A stretch of DNA of 64,000 nucleotides from positions 1 through 64,000 of the forward strand of contig CALJVT010000002.1 of assembly GCA_937773555.1 (NCBI GenBank), written 5' to 3'. The DNA is from an uncultured Pseudomonadales bacterium. Lineage in GTDB: Bacteria; Pseudomonadota; Gammaproteobacteria; Pseudomonadales; Balneatricaceae. A program made the position numbers and the translations under genes. Shown in pieces: positions 17,802-24,870 of this stretch; position 1 is the stretch's first letter, and every line of letters starts with the position of its first letter. The notes beneath the pieces are model-generated. The model was not told where the DNA came from. It saw only the letters and a list, made by a program, of their open reading frames with translations, and did no database searches.

Positions 17802-18641
17802 TTAGTCAGCAACTTTTTGTTGCACCTTGATTACCAGTTCAACACGACGGCTAAGCTCGAAGTTCTCACTACCATCTGCATTGATGATTAATTGGCTTTC
17901 ACCCCAAGCCATGGTGGTGTCCGTTTGCATATCGCGCAGGTTAAGGTAGTTAACAGCTGTATTTATACGCCTTTGGGATAAGTCGTAATTATAGTTGTCC
18001 GTTCCTCTACTATCCGCATGCCCACCTAGGCTCACTTTGAAAATAGTATAGGCGTTACGTGCCTTCATTAGCGCTAATTCAATTTTTTCCTGCTGATCTA
18101 CTCGTAAGTTGTTCTTATCAAAGTCGAAGAGTATATGAGTGGTAATTAACTCTACAGGATAACTATAGGTAACCACTTTAACTGTGGGCTCGGAAACTAG
18201 CTCAGGTGTTGGCTCAACCGCTAACTCTGTTTCTATTTCTGTTTTTGTTTCTGTTTTTGTTTCTGTTTCTGTTTCTGTTTCTGTTTCTGTTGCTGGCGCT
18301 GGTGCTGGTGCTGGTGCTGGTGCTGGAGTAACAGCGGCAACCTGCACTTCTGGCGCAGCTATAACTTCTTCAGCAACAACAGCCTCTTTTGTTTCTGTGG
18401 TTTGCGTTGGTGATACTTCGGCAGCCACTTCTGGCTCAGCATCAGTAGCGTCTGCCAAACATTTGGGCTTTCCTAGCGACTCCCATGAGCCATTGCGAAT
18501 ACATTGGCCATTGCCATCCAATATCGGGTTACCGTTTTCAGACCACCAGAAGGCCCGATGAGCCAGTGAGTCATTATCATTGTGGGCCTGCATTATTGTG
18601 CTGCTACATAGCAACACTATTAAACATATTGTTCGCAACAT
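17802..18641 (-). CDS. OmpA-domain outer-membrane or periplasmic protein
   Basis: I place the start at the ATG at 18641, preceded by AAGGGA, which gives 279 residues with a signal peptide (residues 1-20, ending MQAHN). A short Asp/Trp-rich segment (RAFWWSENGNPILDGNG) follows. Then come an Ala/Glu/Pro region with PA and TE dipeptide repeats (about 80-145), and a C-terminal OmpA domain (about 165-275) with ILFDFDKNNL, GGHADSRGTDNYNYDLSQRR and RRVELVIK, which binds peptidoglycan. It lacks an OmpA barrel and probably tethers something to the wall. The longer frame to 18815 has no ribosome site and overlaps the neighbouring transporter gene. The two Cys (in the signal and at about residue 55) do not form a lipobox. 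Confidence 0.85.
   Translation of the reverse strand: MLRTICLIVLLCSSTIMQAHNDNDSLAHRAFWWSENGNPILDGNGQCIRNGSWESLGKPKCLADATDAEPEVAAEVSPTQTTETKEAVVAEEVIAAPEVQVAAVTPAPAPAPAPAPATETETETETETKTETKTEIETELAVEPTPELVSEPTVKVVTYSYPVELITTHILFDFDKNNLRVDQQEKIELALMKARNAYTIFKVSLGGHADSRGTDNYNYDLSQRRINTAVNYLNLRDMQTDTTMAWGESQLIINADGSENFELSRRVELVIKVQQKVAD
18228..18325. repeat. Coding hexanucleotide repeats in the OmpA-domain gene
   Basis: About 64 bp of tandem GTTTCT/GTTTTT hexamers (18228-18291) are followed by about 34 bp of GGTGCT hexamers (18292-18325). On the minus strand they encode alternating Thr-Glu/Thr-Lys and Pro-Ala. The unit is a multiple of three, so slippage changes linker length but not reading frame. 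Confidence 0.85.
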
Positions 18642-18777
18642 AATTTTCCCTTTTAAATAATCTGGTGATGGTTCCCGCTGACCATAGTCTACTTCATGAG
18701 GGTAAGAATTAACATATGACGGGTTAAACTGCACATTATTTATCTCAGTACTAGGTAGGTGGTTATTGGTTAAAAAA

Positions 18778-19710
18778 TTAATGCTGGCTTTTGCGCTTCC
18801 AAAGGCGCCCATCAATAGCTGATAACCCTATAGCAATCAACGCCATACCTGCTAGATTAACCCACTGAAGAGTTTCATTTAAGAATAGTAAACCTAAGAA
18901 TATTGCAGAAACAGGAACTAGCAAAGTGACTAGTAATATATTGGTGGCACCAGATGACGCTAAAATTTTAAAATATAAGATATACGCTAATGCAGTAGAA
19001 AATACCGCCAAGGTTAAAATAGAAGCCCACACCATAATGCTAGGAGAACCTGGCCCTAATAAGGCTAAAGGCCCGTCTACATAAAAGGCAACAGGAGCCA
19101 GCAGCGCAGTTGAACCGGTGACTTGGCCTGCCGCAATTATAATGGGTTTAAGCCCCATGGCCTTAAATCGTCGCCCAAAAACACTTGCAAATGCATAAGA
19201 TAATGCCGCGCCCAGTATGGCTATTTGAGCCAAGATAGTGCCCTGCTTGACACTGTCTAAACTAGGTATTCCAATCATCATTACAACACCCAAAAAACCA
19301 ACAGCCACACCCACAAGCTTCATGGCTGTTGCCCGCTCATCCACTAACAACAAGCCAACCACAATAACACCAAACAAAGGAGTGGTGGCATTAAGTACCG
19401 ATGCTAAACCTGATGCAATGTGCGTTTGGCCCCATACGATTAGGCTAAAGGGGATGACGTTATTCAATAACCCCATAATTAAGAAGGCCACCCATACATT
19501 TGGGCTTTTTGGCAGGCTCAAGCCCATAAAGAGTACGATAATCCATAACGTAATCGCCGCTAGCCCTACTCGCAATGTCACTATTGTTAGGGGTGGTAAT
19601 TCTACCACCGCAACCCCAACAAAAAAGAAAGATCCACCCCACAGTAGAGATAGAGTAATCAGCATTAGCCATTCACGCATACCCATGGATGTATTAATAG
19701 ATGATGTCAC
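18778..19710 (-). CDS. EamA/DMT-family transporter
   Basis: This is a second ten-helix drug/metabolite exporter (310 residues), unrelated in close detail to the one at 4561. Two EamA repeats are clear: helices 2-5 with LLWGGSFFFVGVAV and LLNNVIPFSLIVWGQTHIASG near residue 90, and a second repeat with SYAFASVFGRRF and ATNILLVTLLVPVSAIFLGLL followed by NETLQW. GTG at 19710 has an AGAGGG ribosome site and is preferred to the internal ATG. The substrate is unknown; related proteins export amino acids or metabolites. It is head-to-tail with the OmpA-domain gene, with no shared function evident. Confidence 0.85.
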   Translation of the reverse strand: MTSSINTSMGMREWLMLITLSLLWGGSFFFVGVAVVELPPLTIVTLRVGLAAITLWIIVLFMGLSLPKSPNVWVAFLIMGLLNNVIPFSLIVWGQTHIASGLASVLNATTPLFGVIVVGLLLVDERATAMKLVGVAVGFLGVVMMIGIPSLDSVKQGTILAQIAILGAALSYAFASVFGRRFKAMGLKPIIIAAGQVTGSTALLAPVAFYVDGPLALLGPGSPSIMVWASILTLAVFSTALAYILYFKILASSGATNILLVTLLVPVSAIFLGLLFLNETLQWVNLAGMALIAIGLSAIDGRLWKRKSQH

Positions 19711-19778
19711 GGTGAGCCCTCTGCAAGATAACTTTGTTAAATAGGCTATTTTATTTAAATAGACTTAAGTTAAAAGTA

Positions 19779-20372
19779 TCAACTCTTTTGCCACACAATT
19801 AAACGGTTATTAGCCGGCATCGGATAGTCTCTTTGAAGCACTAGTCCATATTTTGTAGCTAAGGCATTAATATCATGAAATTCTCTAATGCCCTGATGAG
19901 TAAATTGCTGTTGCAGTCTTGCATCGAAATCTACGTTGCTTTGCGCTTCAAGAACACCTAAATATTTCATTGGGCCATAAAGACAAAATACGCCACCTGA
20001 TAAAAGCCGCTTACCAATGCCAGAAAACATAGCAATAACGGCCTGCCAAGGCATAATATGAGCAGTATTGGCAGAGTAAACGGCATCATAGTGAGCAGTT
20101 GGCCAGGGGTCACTGAGTACGTCTAATGGCAAAGGGGATAATAGATTAGATGCTGGGTGGTCACTCATCCAGCATCTAATACCTGCATGATTTTGTTCTC
20201 GGTCACTCATCTGCCAGCTTAGGTGGGGCATTTGTTTAGCAAACCACACCCCATGTTGCCCTGTTCCGCTACCCACCTCTAAAACATGTTTTTTGTTAGC
20301 AAAAACGTGCTCTAAAATTTCACCAATAACTACTTGGTTATTGGCACAGGCTTGTGAAAAGGGCTTATGCAT
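19779..20372 (-). CDS. DUF938 SAM-dependent methyltransferase-like protein
   Basis: This 197-residue cytoplasmic protein has a class I methyltransferase fold. Motif I is VLEVGSGTGQHG at about residues 35-46, and a second acidic patch follows (LPLDVLSD). The Family-specific SANTAHIMPWQAV and GGVFCLYGPMKY blocks match DUF938, a bacterial family of unknown substrate. Length is normal for it. It is about 70 bp from the transporter gene on the same strand and may be in the same transcript. No evidence points to a particular methyl acceptor. Confidence 0.85.
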   Translation of the reverse strand: MHKPFSQACANNQVVIGEILEHVFANKKHVLEVGSGTGQHGVWFAKQMPHLSWQMSDREQNHAGIRCWMSDHPASNLLSPLPLDVLSDPWPTAHYDAVYSANTAHIMPWQAVIAMFSGIGKRLLSGGVFCLYGPMKYLGVLEAQSNVDFDARLQQQFTHQGIREFHDINALATKYGLVLQRDYPMPANNRLIVWQKS

Positions 20373-20658
20373 TGGCTATATTACCAAGTGACGGTGAATT
20401 CATTGGCCCAAGTAATCGTTTTTTGGTGTTCATATTGCTGCACTCAGAATGTTACAATAAATGGCTTAAATACTACGTTCATATGGCGCCTTTGGCTATA
20501 GGTACAAGGCATATTAGCCAGCCCATTATGCTGCCAATGGCGTCAGAAAACTGCAGCATTTATAACCACTAATGTAGGCAGTTACATAACTTAGTGCCTG
20601 CAACTTTTATTTAAACTTAGCCACTAACTATTGGCTTCGCTACCACGGAATCATATAT

Positions 20659-21012
20659 ATGGAAATTCGCCCAGTTTTAGATCATGCCCAAATTCATCCT
20701 ACCATTCGCACAGGGGTGGCTCAGTACCACTCAAAAATTGTTGCCCAAGTAATTGATACTGTAAGCAATAATCAGGCGGTGGTGATTGGTATGTCTTTGA
20801 ACCCCGCTGTTAAAAAGGCCAGACAACTACTTGAAGGCCAAGGTTTAAAGGTAACGTATTTAGAATTTGGTGGTTATGGCAGCATGTGGCATGAACGCTT
20901 AGCTATTAAAATGTGGAGCGGCTGGCCAACCTACCCACAGGTTTTTGTTAATGGCATGTTAGTGGGCGGGGCTAGTGATGTGAAATCACTGATTGCCAAT
21001 AACGCACTTTAA
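20659..21012 (+). CDS. Glutaredoxin-fold protein lacking the active-site Cys
   Basis: The 117-residue protein has the glutaredoxin fold of the monothiol GrxD type, but the active-site region where CGFS or CPYC should lie reads GMSLNPAVKKA (about residues 44-54), and no Cys remains in the whole sequence. The glutathione- and cis-Pro-related block WPTYPQVFVNGMLVGGASDV (about 94-113) is intact. I recall similar Cys-free proteins in other gammaproteobacteria with the VVGM-x-x-NP pattern, so this is a family rather than a decayed gene. Redox catalysis is excluded; glutathione or partner binding is possible. It is monocistronic, starts with ATG, and sits in a 280-bp gap from the methyltransferase gene. 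Confidence 0.85.
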   Translation: MEIRPVLDHAQIHPTIRTGVAQYHSKIVAQVIDTVSNNQAVVIGMSLNPAVKKARQLLEGQGLKVTYLEFGGYGSMWHERLAIKMWSGWPTYPQVFVNGMLVGGASDVKSLIANNAL

Positions 21013-21209
21013 CGTTTGATTAAATTTGGCAATAAAAACAGGTGGCTGACCTAATTAAGTTGGCCTTTAAAACCATACACAAAAAACTTAATGTACCAAT
21101 TTATACCAATAATTTGCTAATTTGAGCCATATTGATATGATGTCGATGGCTGAATCGCTAATTCTTAGCATGAGCCATACAATAATAACATACTCTAAAG
21201 AGGCGAATT

Positions 21210-21428
21210 ATGATTGATAGCATCGTAAGCAGCATAAAAAAACTCACTGAAGCAGGCATGGCACTTATTGCCCTAGCCATTGTTTTAGAGGTAATTTTTG
21301 GTGCGAATGTAGCATTCGTAGGTGTCGGAGTTGTTGAGAATGTTCTCAGCATTGTTGGTGCATTGGGAAGTGAGGGCTTGGTAGGTTTAGCCTCAATTGC
21401 AGTCATCTACTCTCTATTTAATAGATAG
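21210..21428 (+). CDS. Small two-helix membrane protein (72 aa)
   Basis: This short gene has an AGAGG ribosome site 6 bases before its ATG and a strong terminator 20 bp after its stop, so I take it as real and separately transcribed. The product starts with a short amphipathic segment (MIDSIVSSIKKLTEAG), followed by two hydrophobic helices (about residues 17-40 and 47-68) rich in Val, Ala and Gly, and ends with NR. I believe similar small membrane proteins are common in marine bacteria, but I know no function. It is not a toxin on any evidence I can see, and no antisense RNA or antitoxin frame is present. Confidence 0.8.
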   Translation: MIDSIVSSIKKLTEAGMALIALAIVLEVIFGANVAFVGVGVVENVLSIVGALGSEGLVGLASIAVIYSLFNR

Positions 21429-21448
21429 TAAACAACCAGTAGTGCTGT

Positions 21449-21476
21449 AAAAGCCCACATAATATGTGGGCTTTTT
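21449..21476 (+). terminator. Intrinsic terminator after the small membrane protein
   Basis: AAAAGCCCACAT-AAT-ATGTGGGCTTTT forms a stem of up to 12 bp with a 3-base loop, followed by further T residues (CTTTTTTG). It begins 20 bp after the stop of the 72-residue gene. The A-run on the other side may let it work in both directions. Confidence 0.9.
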
Positions 21477-21581
21477 TGATTCTATGGTGGGGTCTGTGCA
21501 AGTGAAAAATCGTTACAGCAAAGTGGATGTAACCACTTAAAAATAGATGTTATGATCATTTTTAAGCAATGAGATGAACCC

Positions 21582-22775
21582 ATGACGAAACACACGAGAG
21601 CCAAGTTTTGGCCTAGCTTTAGCCCAAGCTCGCTCACCCTTCTTGCAGCAGCAACTGTTTCTGCTGTGCTTGGTTCAATCCATGCTTTTTCTATACTTTT
21701 AGCGCCACTTGAAACTCTTTTTGACGCCACCCGTTCGGCAGTCTCATTAACCTATTCTCTTGCTTTGGTGTCGTTATCTATTGCTGTGTTGCTTGGCCAT
21801 TTAGCTTATGGCCGCACATCTGCTGCAATTTTTCTTATGGCCACGTGTGCCTTAGCTGCTCTAGGAACACTGATTGCTGGGCTAGGAAATTCACTGTGGG
21901 TTGTGTGGCTTGGATATGGGGTAGTCTTTGGCGCAGCTAATGGGCTTGGTTATGGGTTTGGATTGCAACTCGCAGCGCAAGCTTATCCGGGGCGAGAAGG
22001 CCTGTCCATGGGCATTATCACAGCAGCATACGCTTTTGGGGCGGTCATCTCACCCACCCTGTTCAATTTTATATTAGACACCCTTAGCTTTACGGCTGTC
22101 ATGATTACATTGACAGCACTATTGCTTGTTGTTGGCCTATTAAGTGCACTGATACTCAAGCAAGTGGGGGCAAAATTCTGTAATAATAAGCCGGGGTCTG
22201 CCACCTTATCAGCTTCGCGTCGCAGCCAGCAACTACTGTGGCTTGGCTATTTTGGAGGTGTGTTATCGGGGCTCATGGTGATTGGTCATTCTGCTGGGGT
22301 TGTTGCCACATTGCAGCCAGGCATCGCACCCTGGGTTGCACCTATGGTGATAGCCACCTTTAACTTGCTTGGCAGTCTAATTGGCGGCCGTTTAGTTGAT
22401 AAAATACGTGCAGAGGGGTTACTGGCGATATTAGCCATTATCACTACGTGTGCACTTATTAGCTTAGTTGTATTTGGCAGGATTGGTGGACTCTTTATCA
22501 GTTTAAGTGCCATTGGTTTTGCCTACGGCGGCACCATTGCTGCATACCCTGCGGCTATTGCGAAGCTGTTTGGTGTTCAAGACATTGCCAAAATTTATGG
22601 CCGTGTATTTACAGCATGGGGATGTGCTGGGCTCCTTGGGCCATGGTTGGCTGGCTGGCTGTTCGATATTAGTCGAGACTATCAATTAGCATTATTGATT
22701 GCCGCAGCCTTTAGTATTGTTTCGGCCATGGCTATGGTTCTATTATCAATGGATAAACCATATGTGCGTGTTTGA
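21582..22775 (+). CDS. MFS transporter
   Basis: The 397-residue protein has about 12 membrane helices in two 6-helix halves, with a central hydrophilic loop (about residues 190-215) that is characteristic of the major facilitator superfamily. It recalls the oxalate/formate (OFA) or monocarboxylate-type group: the N-terminal GSIHAFSILLAPLE segment, the GAANGLGYGFGLQLAAQAYPGREGL motif in the first half, and GGRLVDKIRAEGLL after helix 7. Substrate is therefore likely a small carboxylate, but this is uncertain. It starts at ATG 21582 with a weak ribosome site. There are no co-oriented neighbours within 300 bp downstream. Confidence 0.8.
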   Translation: MTKHTRAKFWPSFSPSSLTLLAAATVSAVLGSIHAFSILLAPLETLFDATRSAVSLTYSLALVSLSIAVLLGHLAYGRTSAAIFLMATCALAALGTLIAGLGNSLWVVWLGYGVVFGAANGLGYGFGLQLAAQAYPGREGLSMGIITAAYAFGAVISPTLFNFILDTLSFTAVMITLTALLLVVGLLSALILKQVGAKFCNNKPGSATLSASRRSQQLLWLGYFGGVLSGLMVIGHSAGVVATLQPGIAPWVAPMVIATFNLLGSLIGGRLVDKIRAEGLLAILAIITTCALISLVVFGRIGGLFISLSAIGFAYGGTIAAYPAAIAKLFGVQDIAKIYGRVFTAWGCAGLLGPWLAGWLFDISRDYQLALLIAAAFSIVSAMAMVLLSMDKPYVRV

Positions 22776-23101
22776 TTGCACGAATACAAAGACACATTGC
22801 TGCCGTTGTGCGTTAGGAGGAATTAATGATGGACACTGACAGCATTAGTAACGCAGGCAAACGTATGCAGCCAGTGAGCAAAAAAATGGCAGGTATTACT
22901 GGATGACGCCTGTAACATCCGCTTCATTAACGCTAGGCAGACTTTGGGTTCTCGCCAGGTAGACCGCGACATGGCAAAAGCTAATTACATCGGCATCCCA
23001 ACTTACAGTGCAACAGTCTAAATTAAATGCTTAGGCAAATGAGCAGACCCAAAAACAGCACTATTGCTAGCGCCACAGAGCCTGCACACAGAGGCTAAGA
23101 T
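22776..23101. other. Intergenic region where thiP/thiQ would be expected
   Basis: This gap holds a strong AGGAGG ribosome-like site at 22815-22820 ahead of a 26-codon frame (22826-22906), then an overlapping frame reading NARQTLGSRQVDRDMAKANY and ending near 23023. The two may be remnants of one short gene, but I cannot identify it. No thiP or thiQ sequence follows thiB on the minus strand. Confidence 0.4.
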
Positions 23102-24121
23102 CTACTGGGTCATCACGTTAAGCCAATCATTAACCCACTGCTTGCGGTTTTGATTGATTTCAGCTGTATCTAGCTGCAATACCTGAGTAGGTTTAATTAG
23201 TTTGCCATAAGCTTCTGGCATGTCTGCAGGCGTGTTTACAGGGTACATCACGTTGCTTAAGGGTAGGTGCTTTTGGAAGCCCTCACTTACCATGAAGTTT
23301 AGGAAATCGTCAGCCAGTGCCGAATTTTGAGACGATTTCAACTTTGCCGCCACTTCCACTTGCAGGTAATGACCTTCCTCAAATTCAGCCGCTTGGTACT
23401 GGTCTGTACCTTCAACAGCCATATGGTAGGCTGGAGACGTGCTGTAACTCAGCACCATAGGTGCTTCACCTGCCATGAACAAGCTGAAATAAGCTTCACT
23501 CCACCCCTTGGTGGTGGTTAAAATATTATCCGACAACTTGGCCCAAGCCGCATCTGACTCATTCCCATAAACAGACTTCATCCACAACAGTAAACCCAAA
23601 CCAGGGGTACTTGAACGTGGGTCTTGAATGATGATCTTTAATTCTGGGCCCGCATTAACTAACTCGTCTAAACTTTTTGGCGGGTTGGGCATAAGCTTGG
23701 TGTTGTAAACAAACGCAAAGTAGCCATAATCAAAGGGCACAAATGTATCATCTTGCCAGTCGATGGGCATTTCTAAACCATTGGTGTCTACCGAGTGATT
23801 AGCAAATAAGCCACTTTTTTTGGCATCATCGACTAGGTTTAAGTCTAACCCGAGTAAAAGATCAGCCTTAGTAGACGCACCCTCTAACTTGAGGCGCTGC
23901 AACATGGCCACAGCATCTGACATACCCACTAGGTTCAAGGTACACCCACATTGCTCTTCGAAAGTGGGTTTTATGAGTGGCCCCATCCCCCAGTCTGAAA
24001 CGAAGGAATCGTAGGTATAAACCGTCAGTTCTTTTTTGGGGGCATCGCCGGCTAACGCTGGCGTGGCGGTGATCGTTAAACTGAGACAGGCGGCGGCAAT
24101 ATAAGCCGTATAGTGAGACAT
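23102..24121 (-). CDS. thiB: Thiamine ABC transporter substrate-binding protein
   Basis: The 339-residue protein is a periplasmic thiamine/TPP-binding protein. The signal peptide (about residues 1-24, cleaved after PALA) is followed by LTVYTYDSFVSDWGMGP, the ThiB signature, then the GMSDAVAMLQRL and SYSTSPAYH blocks. Cys in EQCGCTL is as in many ThiB proteins. It is preceded by a TPP riboswitch, which shows that the gene responds to thiamine status. The ATG at 24121 has an AGGAG site 6 bases upstream. The usual thiP permease and thiQ ATPase genes do not follow, so its partners must be elsewhere, or the protein uses another transporter. Confidence 0.93.
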   Translation of the reverse strand: MSHYTAYIAAACLSLTITATPALAGDAPKKELTVYTYDSFVSDWGMGPLIKPTFEEQCGCTLNLVGMSDAVAMLQRLKLEGASTKADLLLGLDLNLVDDAKKSGLFANHSVDTNGLEMPIDWQDDTFVPFDYGYFAFVYNTKLMPNPPKSLDELVNAGPELKIIIQDPRSSTPGLGLLLWMKSVYGNESDAAWAKLSDNILTTTKGWSEAYFSLFMAGEAPMVLSYSTSPAYHMAVEGTDQYQAAEFEEGHYLQVEVAAKLKSSQNSALADDFLNFMVSEGFQKHLPLSNVMYPVNTPADMPEAYGKLIKPTQVLQLDTAEINQNRKQWVNDWLNVMTQ

Positions 24122-24133
24122 AAATACTCCTAA

Positions 24134-24151
24134 AAATTAACTAGTTAATTT
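24134..24151 (-). promoter_or_regulatory. 18-bp palindrome next to the thiB ribosome site
   Basis: AAATTAACTAGTTAATTT is a perfect palindrome immediately upstream of the thiB AGGAG site. It could sequester the site or fold into an alternative with the riboswitch, so it is a candidate part of the expression platform. This is inference. Confidence 0.5.
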
Positions 24152-24225
24152 CTATGACGGCCAATAGTATATTGGCGCTATTAGGAGGAGGGAGCGGCGT
24201 AAGGCTAGCTTACGTGGATGCGTTT

Positions 24226-24326
24226 CCTTGTTCCCTACGCTGGCATTATCCAGATCAGGTACAACGGGATTCACGTTAGTGATCTCAGCCCAACACGTTA
24301 ATTAGAAATTAACTGGACACCCCGAC
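24226..24326 (-). promoter_or_regulatory. TPP riboswitch (THI element)
   Basis: The minus strand carries the conserved THI-element parts in order: GTCGGGGTGTCC at 24326-24315, the CTGAGAT box, then ACCTGATCTGGATAATGCC and GCGTAGGGAACAAGG ending near 24226. These segments define the TPP aptamer. Downstream, CGTAAG-CTAGC-CTTACG forms a hairpin (about 24196-24212), without a T-run, and the stem GCCAATA-TAC-TATTGGC lies nearer the gene, so control is more likely at translation than by an intrinsic terminator. It governs thiB: TPP binding lowers expression. Confidence 0.95.
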
Positions 24327-24342
24327 AAGTCATAGTGGGCGC

Positions 24343-24378
24343 AATATAGACCAAAACTAGCCTTGGTTGCAAGGCTAG
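24343..24378 (-). promoter_or_regulatory. thiB promoter with overlapping palindrome
   Basis: A sigma70-type promoter fits on the minus strand: TTGCAA (24372-24367), an 18-bp spacer and TATATT (24348-24343), placing transcription start a few bases before the aptamer. The -35 is overlapped by a perfect palindrome, CTAGCCTTG and CAAGGCTAG around GTTG (24357-24378), which may be an operator. Confidence 0.7.
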
Positions 24379-24441
24379 AAGAGGTGATTTAAAAAATAAT
24401 ATAGATTTTCCGTTTCAATTCACTCGAAGAAGCACCCACCT

Positions 24442-24727
24442 ATGCTTGGAACGCAGGACCTTTGGTTATTTATCAGCTCCGGTATCTCACTTAATTTTGT
24501 TCCTGGTCAGGGTTTTATTTTTATTGTTAGCTACATTGCCAGCAAAGGCTTTCAGGGCGGTTCTGTGGCGGCTTTAGGAGTAAGTGCAGGCACTCTAGGC
24601 CACATAATCCCAGCTGCTTTTCGGCATTTCAGCACTCGTTGCAGATTCTAGCAACAAGCTGAAAGGAGGCCTATTTACCTACTTTGGTATTCGCCTACTG
24701 CTTAGCTCCAGGCCCGGAACTCTTTAA
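24442..24727 (+). pseudogene. Truncated, frameshifted LysE/RhtB transporter relic
   Basis: The first 50 codons read like the N-terminus of an amino-acid exporter of the LysE/RhtB family (MLGTQDLWLFISSGISLNFV then PGQG and GGSVAALGVSAGTLGH). One extra T in the run at 24618-24621 shifts the frame to an early stop at 24651. Deleting it restores GISALVADSSNKLKGGLF and a helix ending YFGIRLLLSS before TAA at 24727. The rest of the gene, about 110 residues in normal LysE proteins, is missing. It is non-functional by this reading. Confidence 0.8.
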
Positions 24728-24796
24728 TTAATCGCTACTATGTGGGGATAACTTTATTGAGTGGTTTAGAGGGTTACCCCATAATTATAGGTATTT

Positions 24797-24833
24797 ACTT
24801 TAGGCTTAAAATATTATACTTTATACTTAAAGT
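24797..24833. promoter_or_regulatory. Tandem ACTTTA-N4-TAAAGT operators of the anthranilate operon
   Basis: ACTTTA-GGCT-TAAAAT (24797-24812) and the perfect ACTTTA-TACT-TAAAGT (24818-24833) are dyads of the MarR type, with centres 21 bp apart, two helical turns. The second ends 37 bp before the first gene of the operon, overlapping the expected promoter (TATACTT near 24823). The MarR protein encoded in the operon at 27959 is the natural candidate ligand. Confidence 0.75.
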
Positions 24834-24870
24834 AATTATTTAATAATTCTCTACTCTGGAGCGAGTGTTA

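Noticed and set aside
18228-18325. Phase-variation by on/off frameshifting in the OmpA-domain gene.
   Set aside because: The repeat unit is six bases, so copy-number change keeps the frame; only the linker length would vary.
20354-20572. A 72-codon plus-strand frame overlapping the start of the DUF938 gene.
   Set aside because: No ribosome site, no recognisable motif, and it conflicts with the start of a conserved gene.
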